DNA of 29,759 bases from Paraglomus occultum (Eukaryota > Glomeromycota > Glomeromycetes > Paraglomerales > Paraglomeraceae): contig CAJVPJ010000303.1 in NCBI GenBank assembly GCA_910592205.1, forward strand, positions 1 to 29,759, in the 5' to 3' direction. How positions within the stretch are numbered: position 1 is the stretch's first letter; the number at the start of each line of letters is the position of its first letter. The position numbers and the translations under genes were made by a program. Below, in pieces: positions 20,858 to 29,759 of this stretch. The notes beneath the pieces are model-generated. The model made no database searches. It had not been told where the DNA came from and saw only the letters and a program-made list of their open reading frames with translations.

Positions 20858-22917
20858 ATGGCTCAGAATCACAGTCAGACTACTCGCTCACGACAAACAA
20901 CTACTAACGACACATCTGTTCGTGGTCGACAACCCACAACAGAGTCAATGGTTGACAAGTACCATAAACTAAAGAGGAAATACAAAGATATACAACAGGT
21001 AATAAAAGGGATTGAGTGAATGGTGATGGCGAATGGGTGTGATGAAATAAAGGTGAAAGTGACAGGGTAAAGAAAAAGAGTGTGAGAAGAAAGGGTATAG
21101 TCCGTGCATGTGAGAGAGAGAGTGTGTGAGTGTGTGTGTGTATGTGTGTCTGTGTGTATGTTTGTATACGTGTATACGTGTCTTTATGTACGTGTGTGGC
21201 GGCGAAAAATGGCTGCATGCGTGGAAACATTCGTGTTGGATTTGTGAATTCACGTAGGATAGTGCTTCTGTTATCGAGCATAGTGTTTTCGGAAACGGGT
21301 TATACGTGACAAGCTTTATGACGACAATGTCGCGCAACGTTCAGTTACTGACGGCGTGACACTTTGCTTCAAAACAGGTAGCAGATACTGTACGAAATGA
21401 TTTGGAACGTGCAAAGAAACGTATTCGATCTTTGAAACGAGAAAAAGAGTAAGTATATACAAGGCTATTAAGGATGTTCCAGACTTGTCTGTCCACGTCG
21501 ATATTAATTTACCCTTTCTCTCCTCCTCCTCCTCCTCCTCCCTCAAGTCTTTTGCTTGAACGACTGACAAAATTTGACGACTCGGAAGATGACAGTCTTA
21601 TTTCATCAGATAATTCTATACCAGCATCAGAAATTGAATCATCTGAAACCGAAAGTAAGTAATCTTGCGAGTGATTAAGAATCAGACACTGACCGGATCG
21701 ATATACATCATTGGGCGAATAACTTATTTTCTTTTCCATCATTGCTATTATTGCTGTTCTTTTTTTTTTTACCCTCCCCTTCACTCGCCTTCTAGTCTCT
21801 TCAATAGCAAGTTCGCGAGCATCTTCACAACGCCCATCATCAACAGCGTCTTCGCATTTGACAATCAAGAAATCTCGCTCACGCACACCGTCTTCACAAC
21901 CAGCCGGAAAGAGACCAAATATTACTACAAACATTATTCCCGTTCCTCCGCCAGTAGTAACCAAACCAAAACGTGCCAGCAAACGACCAGTCAGTACAAA
22001 GACTATGAAAGTACAGCATGTGGAAAAGGACGAAAATGGACAATACAAATTACCAGTACAGATTGGAATTTTAACAGTATTGCATTTGGGAACAGTCGTT
22101 TGGGATCGAAATACTTTTCACAACGAACGGTACATCTGGCCCGTTGGGTATGCCGTCAAAAGGTAAGACAATGAGAAAAAAAGGGATTAAAATTAGGTGT
22201 TTGCAAAAGGATGGATGATGGATTGGATTATGTATTTATTGTAAATTATCTTTGATTTTATAGAATGTATAATAGCATGATTAATCCTGACGCGCAGACC
22301 ATGTACACTTGTAAAATCGAAGATGGCGGAGAGAGTCCTAGAGTAAGTATCTAGCGATCATATAACATGAATACATATATACACGTATGCATGCATGTAT
22401 GTATGTTATATAAATGGTCCATATGTCATGTGGGTATTTGATCCTGAATTTAAACCTCTTTTTTTTTTTCCAACCTACATAATAGTTTGTGATAGAAGCC
22501 GAAGACCAACAAGGCAAACCAATAATTGCAAACACAGCCACAGGCGCATGGACGACCGTAGTTCGTGAAGCCAACTCTATCCGGCATCGCGACCATTCCA
22601 ATTCTGCATCTGGGCCCGATTATTTTGGTTTCTCTCAGGCAACCATTCGGAAAATGATTCAAGATCTTCCGAACGCACGCAAATGCAAGAACTATGTTGT
22701 GCAGAATTTCGAAGTAATGAAAACGCGAAATGGAGGAAGAAGGCGTGGCGTGGGAAAAGTGAATGGCGTTGCGAATGGTGTAAAGGCCGAAGAGGGGAAG
22801 GGAGAGAATGGTATTGGAAATGGTGATGGAATAGCTGAAAGTGGGCGTGTGAGTAGCGTGAGCAGTCCTGACGGAGATATTGTTATGAGTGAAGGCGAAG
22901 AAGAGAGTCCCGAGTAG
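20858..22917 (+). CDS. FYRN/FYRC-domain nuclear protein (TBRG1-like), six exons
   Basis: A complete gene of 398 residues: exons 20858-20998, 21378-21448, 21548-21654, 21796-22162, 22264-22342 and 22486-22917, all GT-AG and in phase. The start has a good context (AAACAATGG). Residues about 31-78 form a basic coiled coil (KYHKLKRKYKDIQQ, LERAKKRIRSLKREKE), followed by an acidic/Ser patch and a Ser/Arg/Pro-rich basic linker. FYRN begins near residue 190 (LPVQIGILTVLHLGTVVWD, YIWPVGYAVKR). FYRC follows (INPDAQTMYTCKIEDGG, FVIEAED, GPDYFGFSQATIRKMIQDLP, KCKNYV). The C-terminal tail is Gly/Asn-rich, then acidic (EGEEESPE). FYRN-FYRC modules occur in chromatin proteins such as MLL/TRR methyltransferases and TBRG1. 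Coiled coil plus FYR without SET or JmjC fits TBRG1, so a chromatin-associated nuclear role is likely; partners are unknown. Confidence 0.93.
21112..21165. repeat. GA/GT microsatellite in FYR intron 1
   Basis: A GAGAGAGAG run passes into GTGTGTG with interruptions. It lies inside the 379-base first intron of the FYR gene and is purely intronic. Confidence 0.9.
21517..21545. repeat. (CTC)n tract forming the polypyrimidine tract of FYR intron 2
   Basis: Seven or more CTC triplets end a few bases before the acceptor (CTCAAG, exon 3 at 21548). The microsatellite itself serves as the pyrimidine tract. Confidence 0.85.
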
Positions 22918-23310
22918 AAAGAAAATGGCAATTTCAGAATGAAAAATTGTACGTAATATTATAGGTGGTAATGCTATCAGTAATTGTTAATGTTATTATT
23001 TTTTTAGTGGTGTATTGCTGGATTGCTGGATTTGCTGGTTCTTTTCTCTTTTCTCTTCTTCTTTTTTAATTTGTTATATTTCTGTAATAATTCATATTCT
23101 TCCATTAGTGTTTGCTAACTCAGCTCTTGTAATTCTTTTTTTTCTTTTCTTTTGCTTTCCAATTATCAAATTGAATTCTTTTACTTTGTATTTTTTCTCC
23201 TTCCGCCTTTTCCTGTTGACTTTATTGCATATTTGTTATTATTGCTATTGTATTCTCACATAAACAATATCGAGTAGAGATTTGCAGTAATATAAGCTTT
23301 GTGGGTTCCA

Positions 23311-23316
23311 AATAAA
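23311..23316 (+). terminator. Candidate polyadenylation signal of the FYR gene
   Basis: A canonical AATAAA lies about 395 bases after the FYR stop, within a T-rich then A-rich context. Inferred from motif and position only. Confidence 0.3.
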
Positions 23317-23690
23317 AATATATACGTTCAAAAATGCCATTACTATTAATACACTCGAGGGCTTTGCTGTTTACTGCGCATCAATTACAAATTGATTTCT
23401 CGAAAAGGTAATTAAATCCATTCATTTTCGAAATGGGCATACTCTCATTGTCGGTTTCATTTTGGATCTGCGGCCAACCGAATGTGACTAATTCGATAAA
23501 ACAAAGACACGAGTCTGCCATAATCAGACTAGTAATAACGTCATGTGATCCGTAATTGTATTCTTATAATCCTAATTACGTATATAATAGACAGATAATA
23601 CAATACATACATAATCTCGATGCATTATATACACAAGGAGAAAAGAAGCCGCCCCAAAAAAATGTAAAGATATATATTATATGGAGATAT

Positions 23691-23710
23691 GTATATATAT
23701 ATATATATAT
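23691..23710. repeat. (AT)n microsatellite
   Basis: A perfect TA dinucleotide run of about 20 bases between two further TA-rich blocks. Confidence 0.9.
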
Positions 23711-24523
23711 GGGGATATAAGGTATGTTTCAATTTGCAGTCAAAAATCGGTCACAGATTCTCATGTTATTCACGCAAACGAAAGAAGAAAAAAAAAAGAA
23801 ATTCTAGAGATGATGGGAAAAGAAAAATATGTATAAACAATGGATACGGCTCATTAATATGCAGATTTAACTCGACTGTCTACATTTGTTGATAATATAT
23901 AATACTATATATAATATATATAAAATACTGAAATATACTACAATTTACGCAAACACAGGTGTGTGTATTGTCTATGTGACTATAAATGCTTCTCTGAATA
24001 TAATGTTTATGTGTGTAAATTTTACGACAATGACTGAAAAACCCGGTCTGCACTTCTCAATAATGTATAATTCATATTATTAGCCGGTTATGTAAAAAGA
24101 TGATACCGACAGTTGAAAAGAATGAAAAAAAAATAGGGTAACAAAAAAAATCCCCCAAACTATATATATATGTATATATATTCATAAAAAGAAAAACAGG
24201 AAAGAAGGATCGAAGAATAGTGTTGATTGAAAAAAAAAAAAACACATTCCAACAATTTCATCATCGCTTGCACCGTTTATTGCCTCCTCCTCCTCCTCCT
24301 CGTTTTAATATTAATCCGCCAAATGAAAAATGAATCACTGTTTGATAAACAGTTTCATTTTACGTTAATTGTTCGCCAACGACATTGCATTGTCATCCAC
24401 AGGAAAAAAAAAAGCAAAAGCCTCTTATTACCCTTTTGATCTACACACACATTAATTCCTCTATTATACCGTATACACTTGTTGATCCCCCACGCGATCG
24501 AAGCACCCCTCAAACCTCCATAG

Positions 24524-24593
24524 TCTCCTCCCCCGCTTCTCCTCCCCGCTTCTCCCCGCTTCTCCTCCCTCCTCCCCGCTTCTCCCCGCTTTC
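24524..24593 (-). repeat. CCCCGCTTCTC-type repeat; G-rich on the HSF mRNA strand
   Basis: Five or so imperfect copies of an 11-base unit (CCCCGCTTCTC or with CTC insertions) start 31 bases past the HSF stop codon. On the HSF-sense strand they give at least five runs of three to five G separated by 4-9 bases, a quadruplex-compatible layout in the presumed 3' UTR. Confidence 0.88.
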
Positions 24594-24624
24594 CACCCTC
24601 CAACCGCATCTCTCAAGTTCACAC

Positions 24625-26389
24625 CTATTGATAAATATCATCCCCATACTCGGATGGTGTATGACTTCCACTGTGACTGACATCATAGATACTTGCTCCA
24701 TCCATATCATCATCTGAAATTATATTAGGCATGGGAGATCCCGGTGATGGACTAGGTGGTAAGGGTGTATTAACCGCTGTAGTGTATGCGCTTAGGGAAT
24801 TGGGAGACAGTGGTATCTGACCCGCCAGTAGACTGTGCGTAGGACTATGTCCACCCAAGTATGAGTTTCCCGTTAGCTGCACGCTCAATCTGCCTCCTGT
24901 CGGACTCTGCCCACGCGGACTCGGATGACTCGAATGACTCGAATGTGTTGTTAGATTAGTGTTGATTGTTAATGGTGTGGAAGGACGCTGGGGGAGTGTT
25001 TGTACGTGACCGTACAAGTATGGCGTTTGATTCTCGGGTGATGTGATATATATCGGGGGACGATCAGGCTCGGATTTGACGTCAAAAGTATCAGAAAAGC
25101 TCAGCTCAATAGGAACTGCAGACATTTTTGGGGAAAGAGTGAAACGATTAAGCAACAATAATAATAATTGGCTCGTACTTGTCAATATTTAATTAGAACC
25201 GAAACTCACGTTGTGCAGATATTCCTTGCTGCTGCATAATTTCCCACATACTCTTCATACACTGCTGCTGTATTGACTGTTTACGTTTAGTATCCGATAA
25301 CTCACGAATTACTTCGGTAAAGTTTTCTTGTAATTGTGCAAGCTGCTGCATCAAATCTGCTTGAGATACTTGCATCATGGTTAATTGAGCATGTAAATCG
25401 CCTGTTTCTCTTCGTAATGTCTCTGATTCCATTGCTTTTCGTTTTATGTCATCTAGCAAGTCGGGTCGACCACGTAGAAATTTGGTGTGTGAAAATTCCC
25501 AAATCTGATTCTCGGCTAGTGTTCGGTGGCCTCTTGGTGATTTATTTACTTTATGGAAACCGTACCTTTTTATTTTTTGAGGGTGCGTATAGGAAAAGTA
25601 GGATTGGCAGGTGAATGGCAAGATCATGTATTTGACATGAATAAGAAAAGGGCGGTTGATAACTCCATGCTTTCCCATATTCTCGTTCCCTTTGTTCATC
25701 TCACTCATTCACTCACTCACACACACACACACTCACTCACTCTCACACTCACTCACACACTCACTCGCACACTCACTCGCACTCTGTCACTCACATTTTA
25801 CAGTCACCCATTCATCAACTAGACTCTGTCACTCACACACATTTACAGTTACTCGTTCACCACCTACACTCTCACTCACTCACTCACTCGCTGTCTCATT
25901 CATACACCTCACTCACTTACATATTCAGCTGCCGTACAAAGCTTGAAAAATTATTGTGCTTAAAGTGTTTGGGTAATACATCTCTTGAGAATTCCATTAT
26001 ATTACAGACGATAAAAGACGTGCCACTATAATTCCATGCTATAAGGTGTTGATATTGTTTATCGACAACCATACTAGACATGAACAGAGAACAAAAGGCA
26101 AAAGTCAATTAAAATAGACATTCAACGAACAAGCTCAATCACATAGTTTTATTTTGTACACTCTCTCTTTTTGTCGACATAAAGAGAAAACTGGGATTGC
26201 AAAAAAAGAAAAAGAGTAGGAAACTGTAAGTTACTTGTATAGTTTATGAACAAAGGTGTTATTTCCAACCTTTGCTGGACCGGGAGAGGGAGGTGCTAGT
26301 GTCATGCTCGAGTTGCTTGTTTGTGATTGAGGTGTTGTGGGAGTTGATGGGGAAGACGGTGATGGAATAAGTGAACCACTGTGGTTCAT
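24625..26389 (-). CDS. HSF1: Heat shock transcription factor, four exons
   Basis: A complete gene of 384 residues: exons 26235-26389, 25921-26073, 25210-25565 and 24625-25115, all GT-AG and in phase. After a Ser/Pro/Thr-rich N-terminus of about 45 residues comes the HSF DNA-binding domain: [44 protein letters not shown] (recognition helix), [33 protein letters not shown]. An HR-A/B-type coiled coil (about residues 160-215, [19 protein letters not shown]) should drive trimerisation. The C-terminal half is Pro/Ser/Thr-rich with an acidic end ([16 protein letters not shown]), like activation domains. Family members bind inverted nGAAn repeats and switch on chaperone genes. Intron 2 interrupts the domain at NM-YGF. 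The symbol is by family, since other HSF paralogues cannot be excluded. Confidence 0.93.
25701..25900 (-). repeat. CTCA/CACA microsatellite block in HSF intron 2
   Basis: Several runs of (CTCA)n and (CA)n, mainly at 25701-25790 and 25869-25890, fill more than half of the 355-base intron. On the HSF-sense strand the units read TGAG/GTGAGT, identical to the core of the 5' splice site consensus. Confidence 0.93.
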
Positions 26390-26922
26390 ATTTTTAAATA
26401 AACTAACGCGCAATGAAAAGATTCAACAAACGAGTTGGGGTTGAATGAGGTTTGTTGACGAGGTTTGTTGACGAGGTTCTTCTATAAAGTTCGTTTGATA
26501 GGCTGCTGTTTGATAGGTTGTTTGGTAGAGTTGGGATGTTTGGCAAGTGATATATACTATTTATAGTTAAAAGATTGTTTGGTTCGTTTTTTTTCTCCCG
26601 GTTTTTATAAAAGAAACCCTCTTTGTCTCGTGCGTGTGCGATTTTTTACATTAGTTAAGTAAGGTACATTACATAGATTACATACATTACCATACATGTT
26701 ATATATTTTATCAGAAATGGGGGGCGATAGGGTCGGGGGGAGGTTGTTTGTGCGTGTGTTGTGTGTGTGTGTGCGCTTACAATAGTCAATAGTCAATAAC
26801 CCCTACATCTATTCGCAGGTCCCGGCTCATTAACCCGGAGCAAGCTCTTTTAATTGGTAAGTTTGGACAAAAATGTATCGTAACTTCCAAATGTAACGCG
26901 CGCAACTGATCTTTTTTTACAT
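26390..26922. other. HSF upstream region
   Basis: Presumed HSF promoter and 5' UTR. It includes a 13-base tandem duplication at 26447-26480 and a GT-rich run near 26755-26775. I searched for perfect nGAAnnTTCn heat shock elements and saw none. Confidence 0.45.
26447..26480. repeat. 13-bp direct repeat upstream of HSF
   Basis: GAGGTTTGTTGAC occurs twice in tandem (26447-26459 and 26460-26472), followed by a partial third copy (GAGGTT). It lies 58-90 bases upstream of the HSF ATG. Confidence 0.85.
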
Positions 26923-27238
26923 TCAGGTTGCACTTGGGATTGATGGAATGTTCCCACTAAACTTACCGGGAACGCAGCCAAACAATATAAGAATGTATCG
27001 CGTGCCAGTCTTCATTATCGATTCTATTGACCGAAAGCGTCGATGGGCGTGCATATTGCTATTTTGGTATGCAGGTGCATCGATATTAATAACTAATAAC
27101 AATTCATACATAACTTGTTTGATGTTGGCGTTGCCGGAGTGTATTTTCAGGGAGAGGATTCTCCAATCAGAACAATGAAAAATACTCCGGGTGCGTAAGC
27201 GGATATTCTCCGAGACAACAAATATGTCATGATAATGG
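26923..27238 (-). other. Unassigned open stretch, readable on both strands
   Basis: On the minus strand a stop-to-stop frame of about 105 codons has its first ATG only at 27111. On the plus strand 26948-27178 is also open from ATG and is preceded by a TTTTTTTACATTCAG acceptor-like sequence. Neither product is recognised and I could not find in-phase partner exons. At least one strand may hold an exon of an unknown gene. Confidence 0.25.
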
Positions 27239-27467
27239 TTTCATGGGGCTTTTAATTCCAATTTAGAAATGGGGTGTTTTCATTGTCATTATGGTTATTG
27301 TTACTGTACTGTTGTAGTTATTATATTATTATCGTTATTATTTATGATTTAATCACACAAGCAAAGTAAGGCGATTGTCCTCTGTCCTCTCTTTTCCCTC
27401 CCCCCAAATGATGTGTCATCATCGAAACTTGAATGATTTCACGTTCTCTTTCGGTGAACCGGTTTTT

Positions 27468-27686
27468 TTAAAACTGTATTTCGTTACACGGTAAATAAAT
27501 CAACAAATCTTTGACGGCAAGTTTCATGTTTCGATTATTGAATATTGATGAAATTACAGAAATGACAAACAAATCGATACTCGCAAACTCGTATTCATCA
27601 ATTAGGGCATTAATATATTTTTGTATAACAGTACGCAAATCTTGATCAAAAGCAATCAGGTCTCTCGCTATTTTTTTCTCACACAT
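27468..27686 (-). CDS. Hypothetical small protein or terminal exon, 72 residues
   Basis: Not recognised. The ATG-to-stop frame gives MCEKKIARDLIAFDQDL, then LIDEYEFASIDLFVISV, SSIFNNRN and VKDLLIYLPCNEIQF. It is helical-looking, charged and hydrophobic without low complexity. A good acceptor-like sequence (GGCCTGTCAG) lies right before the ATG, so the frame may be a last exon rather than a whole gene. Confidence 0.3.
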   Translation of the reverse strand: MCEKKIARDLIAFDQDLRTVIQKYINALIDEYEFASIDLFVISVISSIFNNRNMKLAVKDLLIYLPCNEIQF

Positions 27687-27917
27687 TCTGACAGGCCGAA
27701 TCAGCGGTTAGATCCCCTTCTCTATTTATTTCCCCCTTTTTTCTAAAAATGTTAAATCTTTAACTCTAAACCGTTCATAGAAATGGAGCGGGTAAGATTA
27801 CACCGTCACGCCACCTCCATGTTACATCTTAGATTTATCGTTATCGTCCAAACGCAAACCTTGTTCCGAAAGTGGCAAGGATCATCGATCTGACTGGGCC
27901 AGTCATTTAAAGTTAAG

Positions 27918-28118
27918 ATGCAGCAAACAAGGGATATATCCAAAGATGCAACCAATCTTTACAAAATTTGCCCGGATTATCCCCTCCCTCCAAAAAATCC
28001 TAAATTAATTTGTAAAGAACAATTGGATCAAAATGTCTTGATACCCCGATTCTCACATAGTATTCCAACTAACTCTCACAAAGCCTTACGTAAATTCCCA
28101 TTAGAATGTTCTGTTTGA
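27918..28118 (+). CDS. Hypothetical small protein, 66 residues
   Basis: Not recognised. The frame from ATG reads MQQTRDISKDATNLYKICP, then DYPLPPKNPKLICKEQLDQN and IPRFSHSIPTNSHKALRKFP. Composition is protein-like, but there is no domain, no promoter mark and no neighbour logic. Tandem AATAAA-like motifs follow at 28140-28160. It could be a relic or terminal exon. Confidence 0.28.
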   Translation: MQQTRDISKDATNLYKICPDYPLPPKNPKLICKEQLDQNVLIPRFSHSIPTNSHKALRKFPLECSV

Positions 28119-28718
28119 CGACATGGCTTGAGATAAAAGAACACCGTAACAAATAAAATAACATCGTAACAGTATCTGTTTCAATTCAATCAAATATATC
28201 ACAAAAAATATTATTGTTGTCAATTATATAAATGCACATGATAACAAACACATAATAAACACAGTGAAAACATCCATAATTTTTTACACGACACTGTGAC
28301 AGTCTCAATGTCCACGCATTCTCAATCCCTCGGTCAGCTGTTCACCGCGAATTAATACAAACAGGTGGATTTTATTCGTAACAAATTACGGTCTGATGTC
28401 TTAAGAGATTCGTCTGTGCAAAGACAGAATGAATTCGACCAGTGCTAATGGTTTAAACTTGTACACATATGCACAGCAAAGACGTTAAGCAGGCTCGGAC
28501 GGATATTAAGGCGGGCGGAGAATCTCGGGAAAAACAGGAAAGTTGGAATTTGCTTGCATGTGACTGAATGCCGCAGGTCTATTCAGCCTTTGAAAACGTG
28601 CGCGACGATAATGTCTTTTACCACAACCACCACGACCACCATGACAACCTTAATATCTAGCATTCGTTTAGAAGACTAATATGCCTTGACTATAGTTATT
28701 CCCCCATGCTATAACCAC
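28119..28718. other. Intergenic region, nothing recognised
   Basis: AT-rich left part and a more mixed right part (28480-28660). It lies between the stop of a short + strand frame and the stop of the LRR gene, so it should contain the latter's 3' UTR. Confidence 0.5.
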
Positions 28719-29759
28719 CTACTCTTCGAATTCTACTTCCATCATCCATCTCACTCTCTCGTTCAACTTTTTGGAACCAAACTTTCTTACTCTTCTCGCG
28801 TTTTTTTCGGCACACTTTCTAACTACATTCTCATACTCTCGCTCAAAATTTTCGCATTTCCAACTCATGTACATTAAATGCGGACACCTGTCGAGTATCA
28901 TTTTCACATCACTCACACCCAATTCCATTCCCTTCAGATCCAATCGACGCAGTGTTTTTGGAATATAGTTGACTATTCCAAGAATACATCTGTACGATTG
29001 AAACAGCACATTGTTCCATCTACGGGATAGAGATAACGTCTGCAATGATTGCGATATCTTTAGCAATAAAAACAACTCTTGTATCTGATCAGTAGATTGT
29101 ATGCACGTTTCGAATGTCTTTAGTTTGTGGCAGTGCCCAGCTATCGTCTTTACTAGCCCATTATAGTATTTCAAATTGACATTGAGATGTATCTCATCAA
29201 GCGTATCCTTTGCTAATTTGATTATAGTGATTAATTCGTTGTTGGGTCGGTCGCGCGATTTAACGTTCCAGGTCTCGTCAATGTCTCCAACGTAGAGATA
29301 TCGAAGACTGTGAAATACAGCATTGGCTACCGGACGCAGATGCTTGCTTCGCAATGGTATCCTGTGTAGAGTCAGTCTCTCCAAATTATGGCACTCTCGT
29401 ATGGATTCCAAGGCGTCCTCATCCAGTCTTCCAACAGATAAAACCAATTCGGTAAGTGAGCATCGATGTTGATGTAGATATCTTGTGAGCGGAGAGAGGT
29501 TAGTCAATGCATGTGTTGACCTAATCTCAATCTTTCGCAATTGCTTTTGTCTCGAGATGAACGCTGCCAATTGACGAAACGCTGTAGACGTGCTGCTCGT
29601 CTGAATGGTGGTGATTTCGTCTATACTTGTACAACACTTTTCAATCTGTCTGATGAATTCACTCTGAATCGCCTTTTCTGCATAGTAGAATTTCTTTACG
29701 TGTTGTAATGCATTCTCTGACACGGGTAGCTTTATCAATTCAACTATGTATCTCTTGGC
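28719..29759 (-). CDS. LRR protein, probably F-box type (partial, right edge)
   Basis: The frame is open from the window edge to a TAG at 28719-28721, so the N-terminus is missing; 346 residues are present. Irregular leucine-rich repeats follow each other along its length: LTELVLSVGRLDEDAL, LERLTLHRIPL, LRYLYVGDI, LDEIHLNVNL, LKTFETCIQ, LQTLSLSRRW, LRRLDLKGMEL. The C-terminus is basic, then acidic (RWMMEVEFEE). Such LRR arrays behind an F-box are a large family in Glomeromycotina and other Mucoromycota, where the F-box recruits SKP1 of SCF ubiquitin ligases and the repeats bind substrate. The F-box itself would lie to the right of this window, so that part is inference. No breaks are seen. 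Confidence 0.75.
   Translation of the reverse strand, partial: AKRYIVELIKLPVSENALQHVKKFYYAEKAIQSEFIRQIEKCCTSIDEITTIQTSSTSTAFRQLAAFISRQKQLRKIEIRSTHALTNLSPLTRYLHQHRCSLTELVLSVGRLDEDALESIRECHNLERLTLHRIPLRSKHLRPVANAVFHSLRYLYVGDIDETWNVKSRDRPNNELITIIKLAKDTLDEIHLNVNLKYYNGLVKTIAGHCHKLKTFETCIQSTDQIQELFLLLKISQSLQTLSLSRRWNNVLFQSYRCILGIVNYIPKTLRRLDLKGMELGVSDVKMILDRCPHLMYMSWKCENFEREYENVVRKCAEKNARRVRKFGSKKLNERVRWMMEVEFEE

Larger units (their letters stand above)
22918..24624. other. Convergent intergenic region between FYR and HSF genes
   Basis: It contains both 3' UTRs. The left part is T-rich; there is a (AT)n run at 23691-23710, poly-A tracts, a (CCT)n run near 24281-24300 and a G/C-skewed repeat at 24524-24593. 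Short frames here are low-complexity. Confidence 0.55.

Noticed and set aside
20490-21337. Frames on both strands full of His/Thr/Ser or Val/Cys repeats
   Set aside because: They reflect CA/GT and CT microsatellites around the FYR start and intron 1, not genes.
21509-22048. Minus-strand 179-residue frame with a poly-Gly stretch
   Set aside because: Antisense shadow of FYR exons 3-4; the poly-Gly is the reverse of the CTC tract.
25553-25946. + strand frames made of Ser/Leu/Thr/His repeats
   Set aside because: Translation of the CTCA/CACA microsatellite in HSF intron 2.
26815-26870. Short GC-rich stretch that at first looked tRNA-like
   Set aside because: No T-loop consensus (GTTCRANNC) and no cloverleaf pairing could be drawn.

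Overview
The window looks like nuclear DNA of an early-diverging fungus, most probably an arbuscular mycorrhizal fungus (Glomeromycotina) or a close Mucoromycota relative. The evidence is a cluster of broken kinases of the TKL-like type hugely expanded in those fungi (motifs such as GVTQDPETK, HCxLHxGN, DPDKRP), an F-box/LRR-type protein, short GT-AG introns (mostly 75-140 bp), AT-rich intergenic DNA and abundant microsatellites. No tRNA, rRNA, CRISPR or autonomous transposon was recognised.

Layout. Positions 1-1200: the 3' end of a kinase copy (+) converging on a possible two-exon basic membrane protein (-). 1542-3251 (-): an intact single-exon Cys-rich type I membrane protein with a Pro/Ser-rich stalk. 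3400-6800: no supported gene. 6808-9840 (-): a kinase relic followed by a much larger kinase pseudogene in which I can trace three successive N-lobe-like units plus a further anchor segment, ahead of a single C-lobe. 10763-12889: three small unrecognised genes (+, -, -). 14433-16244 (-): an intact four-exon short-chain dehydrogenase/reductase. 17397-17707 (-): a possible two-exon small protein. 17812-20857: microsatellites and a long pyrimidine-rich stretch in front of 20858-22917 (+), an intact six-exon FYRN/FYRC protein of the TBRG1 type. 24625-26389 (-): an intact four-exon heat shock transcription factor, convergent with the FYR gene. 26900-28120: short, weakly supported frames. 28719-29759 (-): the 3' part of an LRR protein, probably F-box type, running off the window.

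Three conserved genes (SDR, FYR, HSF) could be spliced by eye into complete frames with consistent phase at every junction, so base accuracy there looks high. By contrast, the kinase locus carries at least six single-base frame breaks, two stops and a lost catalytic Asp. The best candidate for something undescribed is this kinase locus: the N-lobe units share the same internal phase-0 intron position, which suggests repeated intragenic exon duplication.
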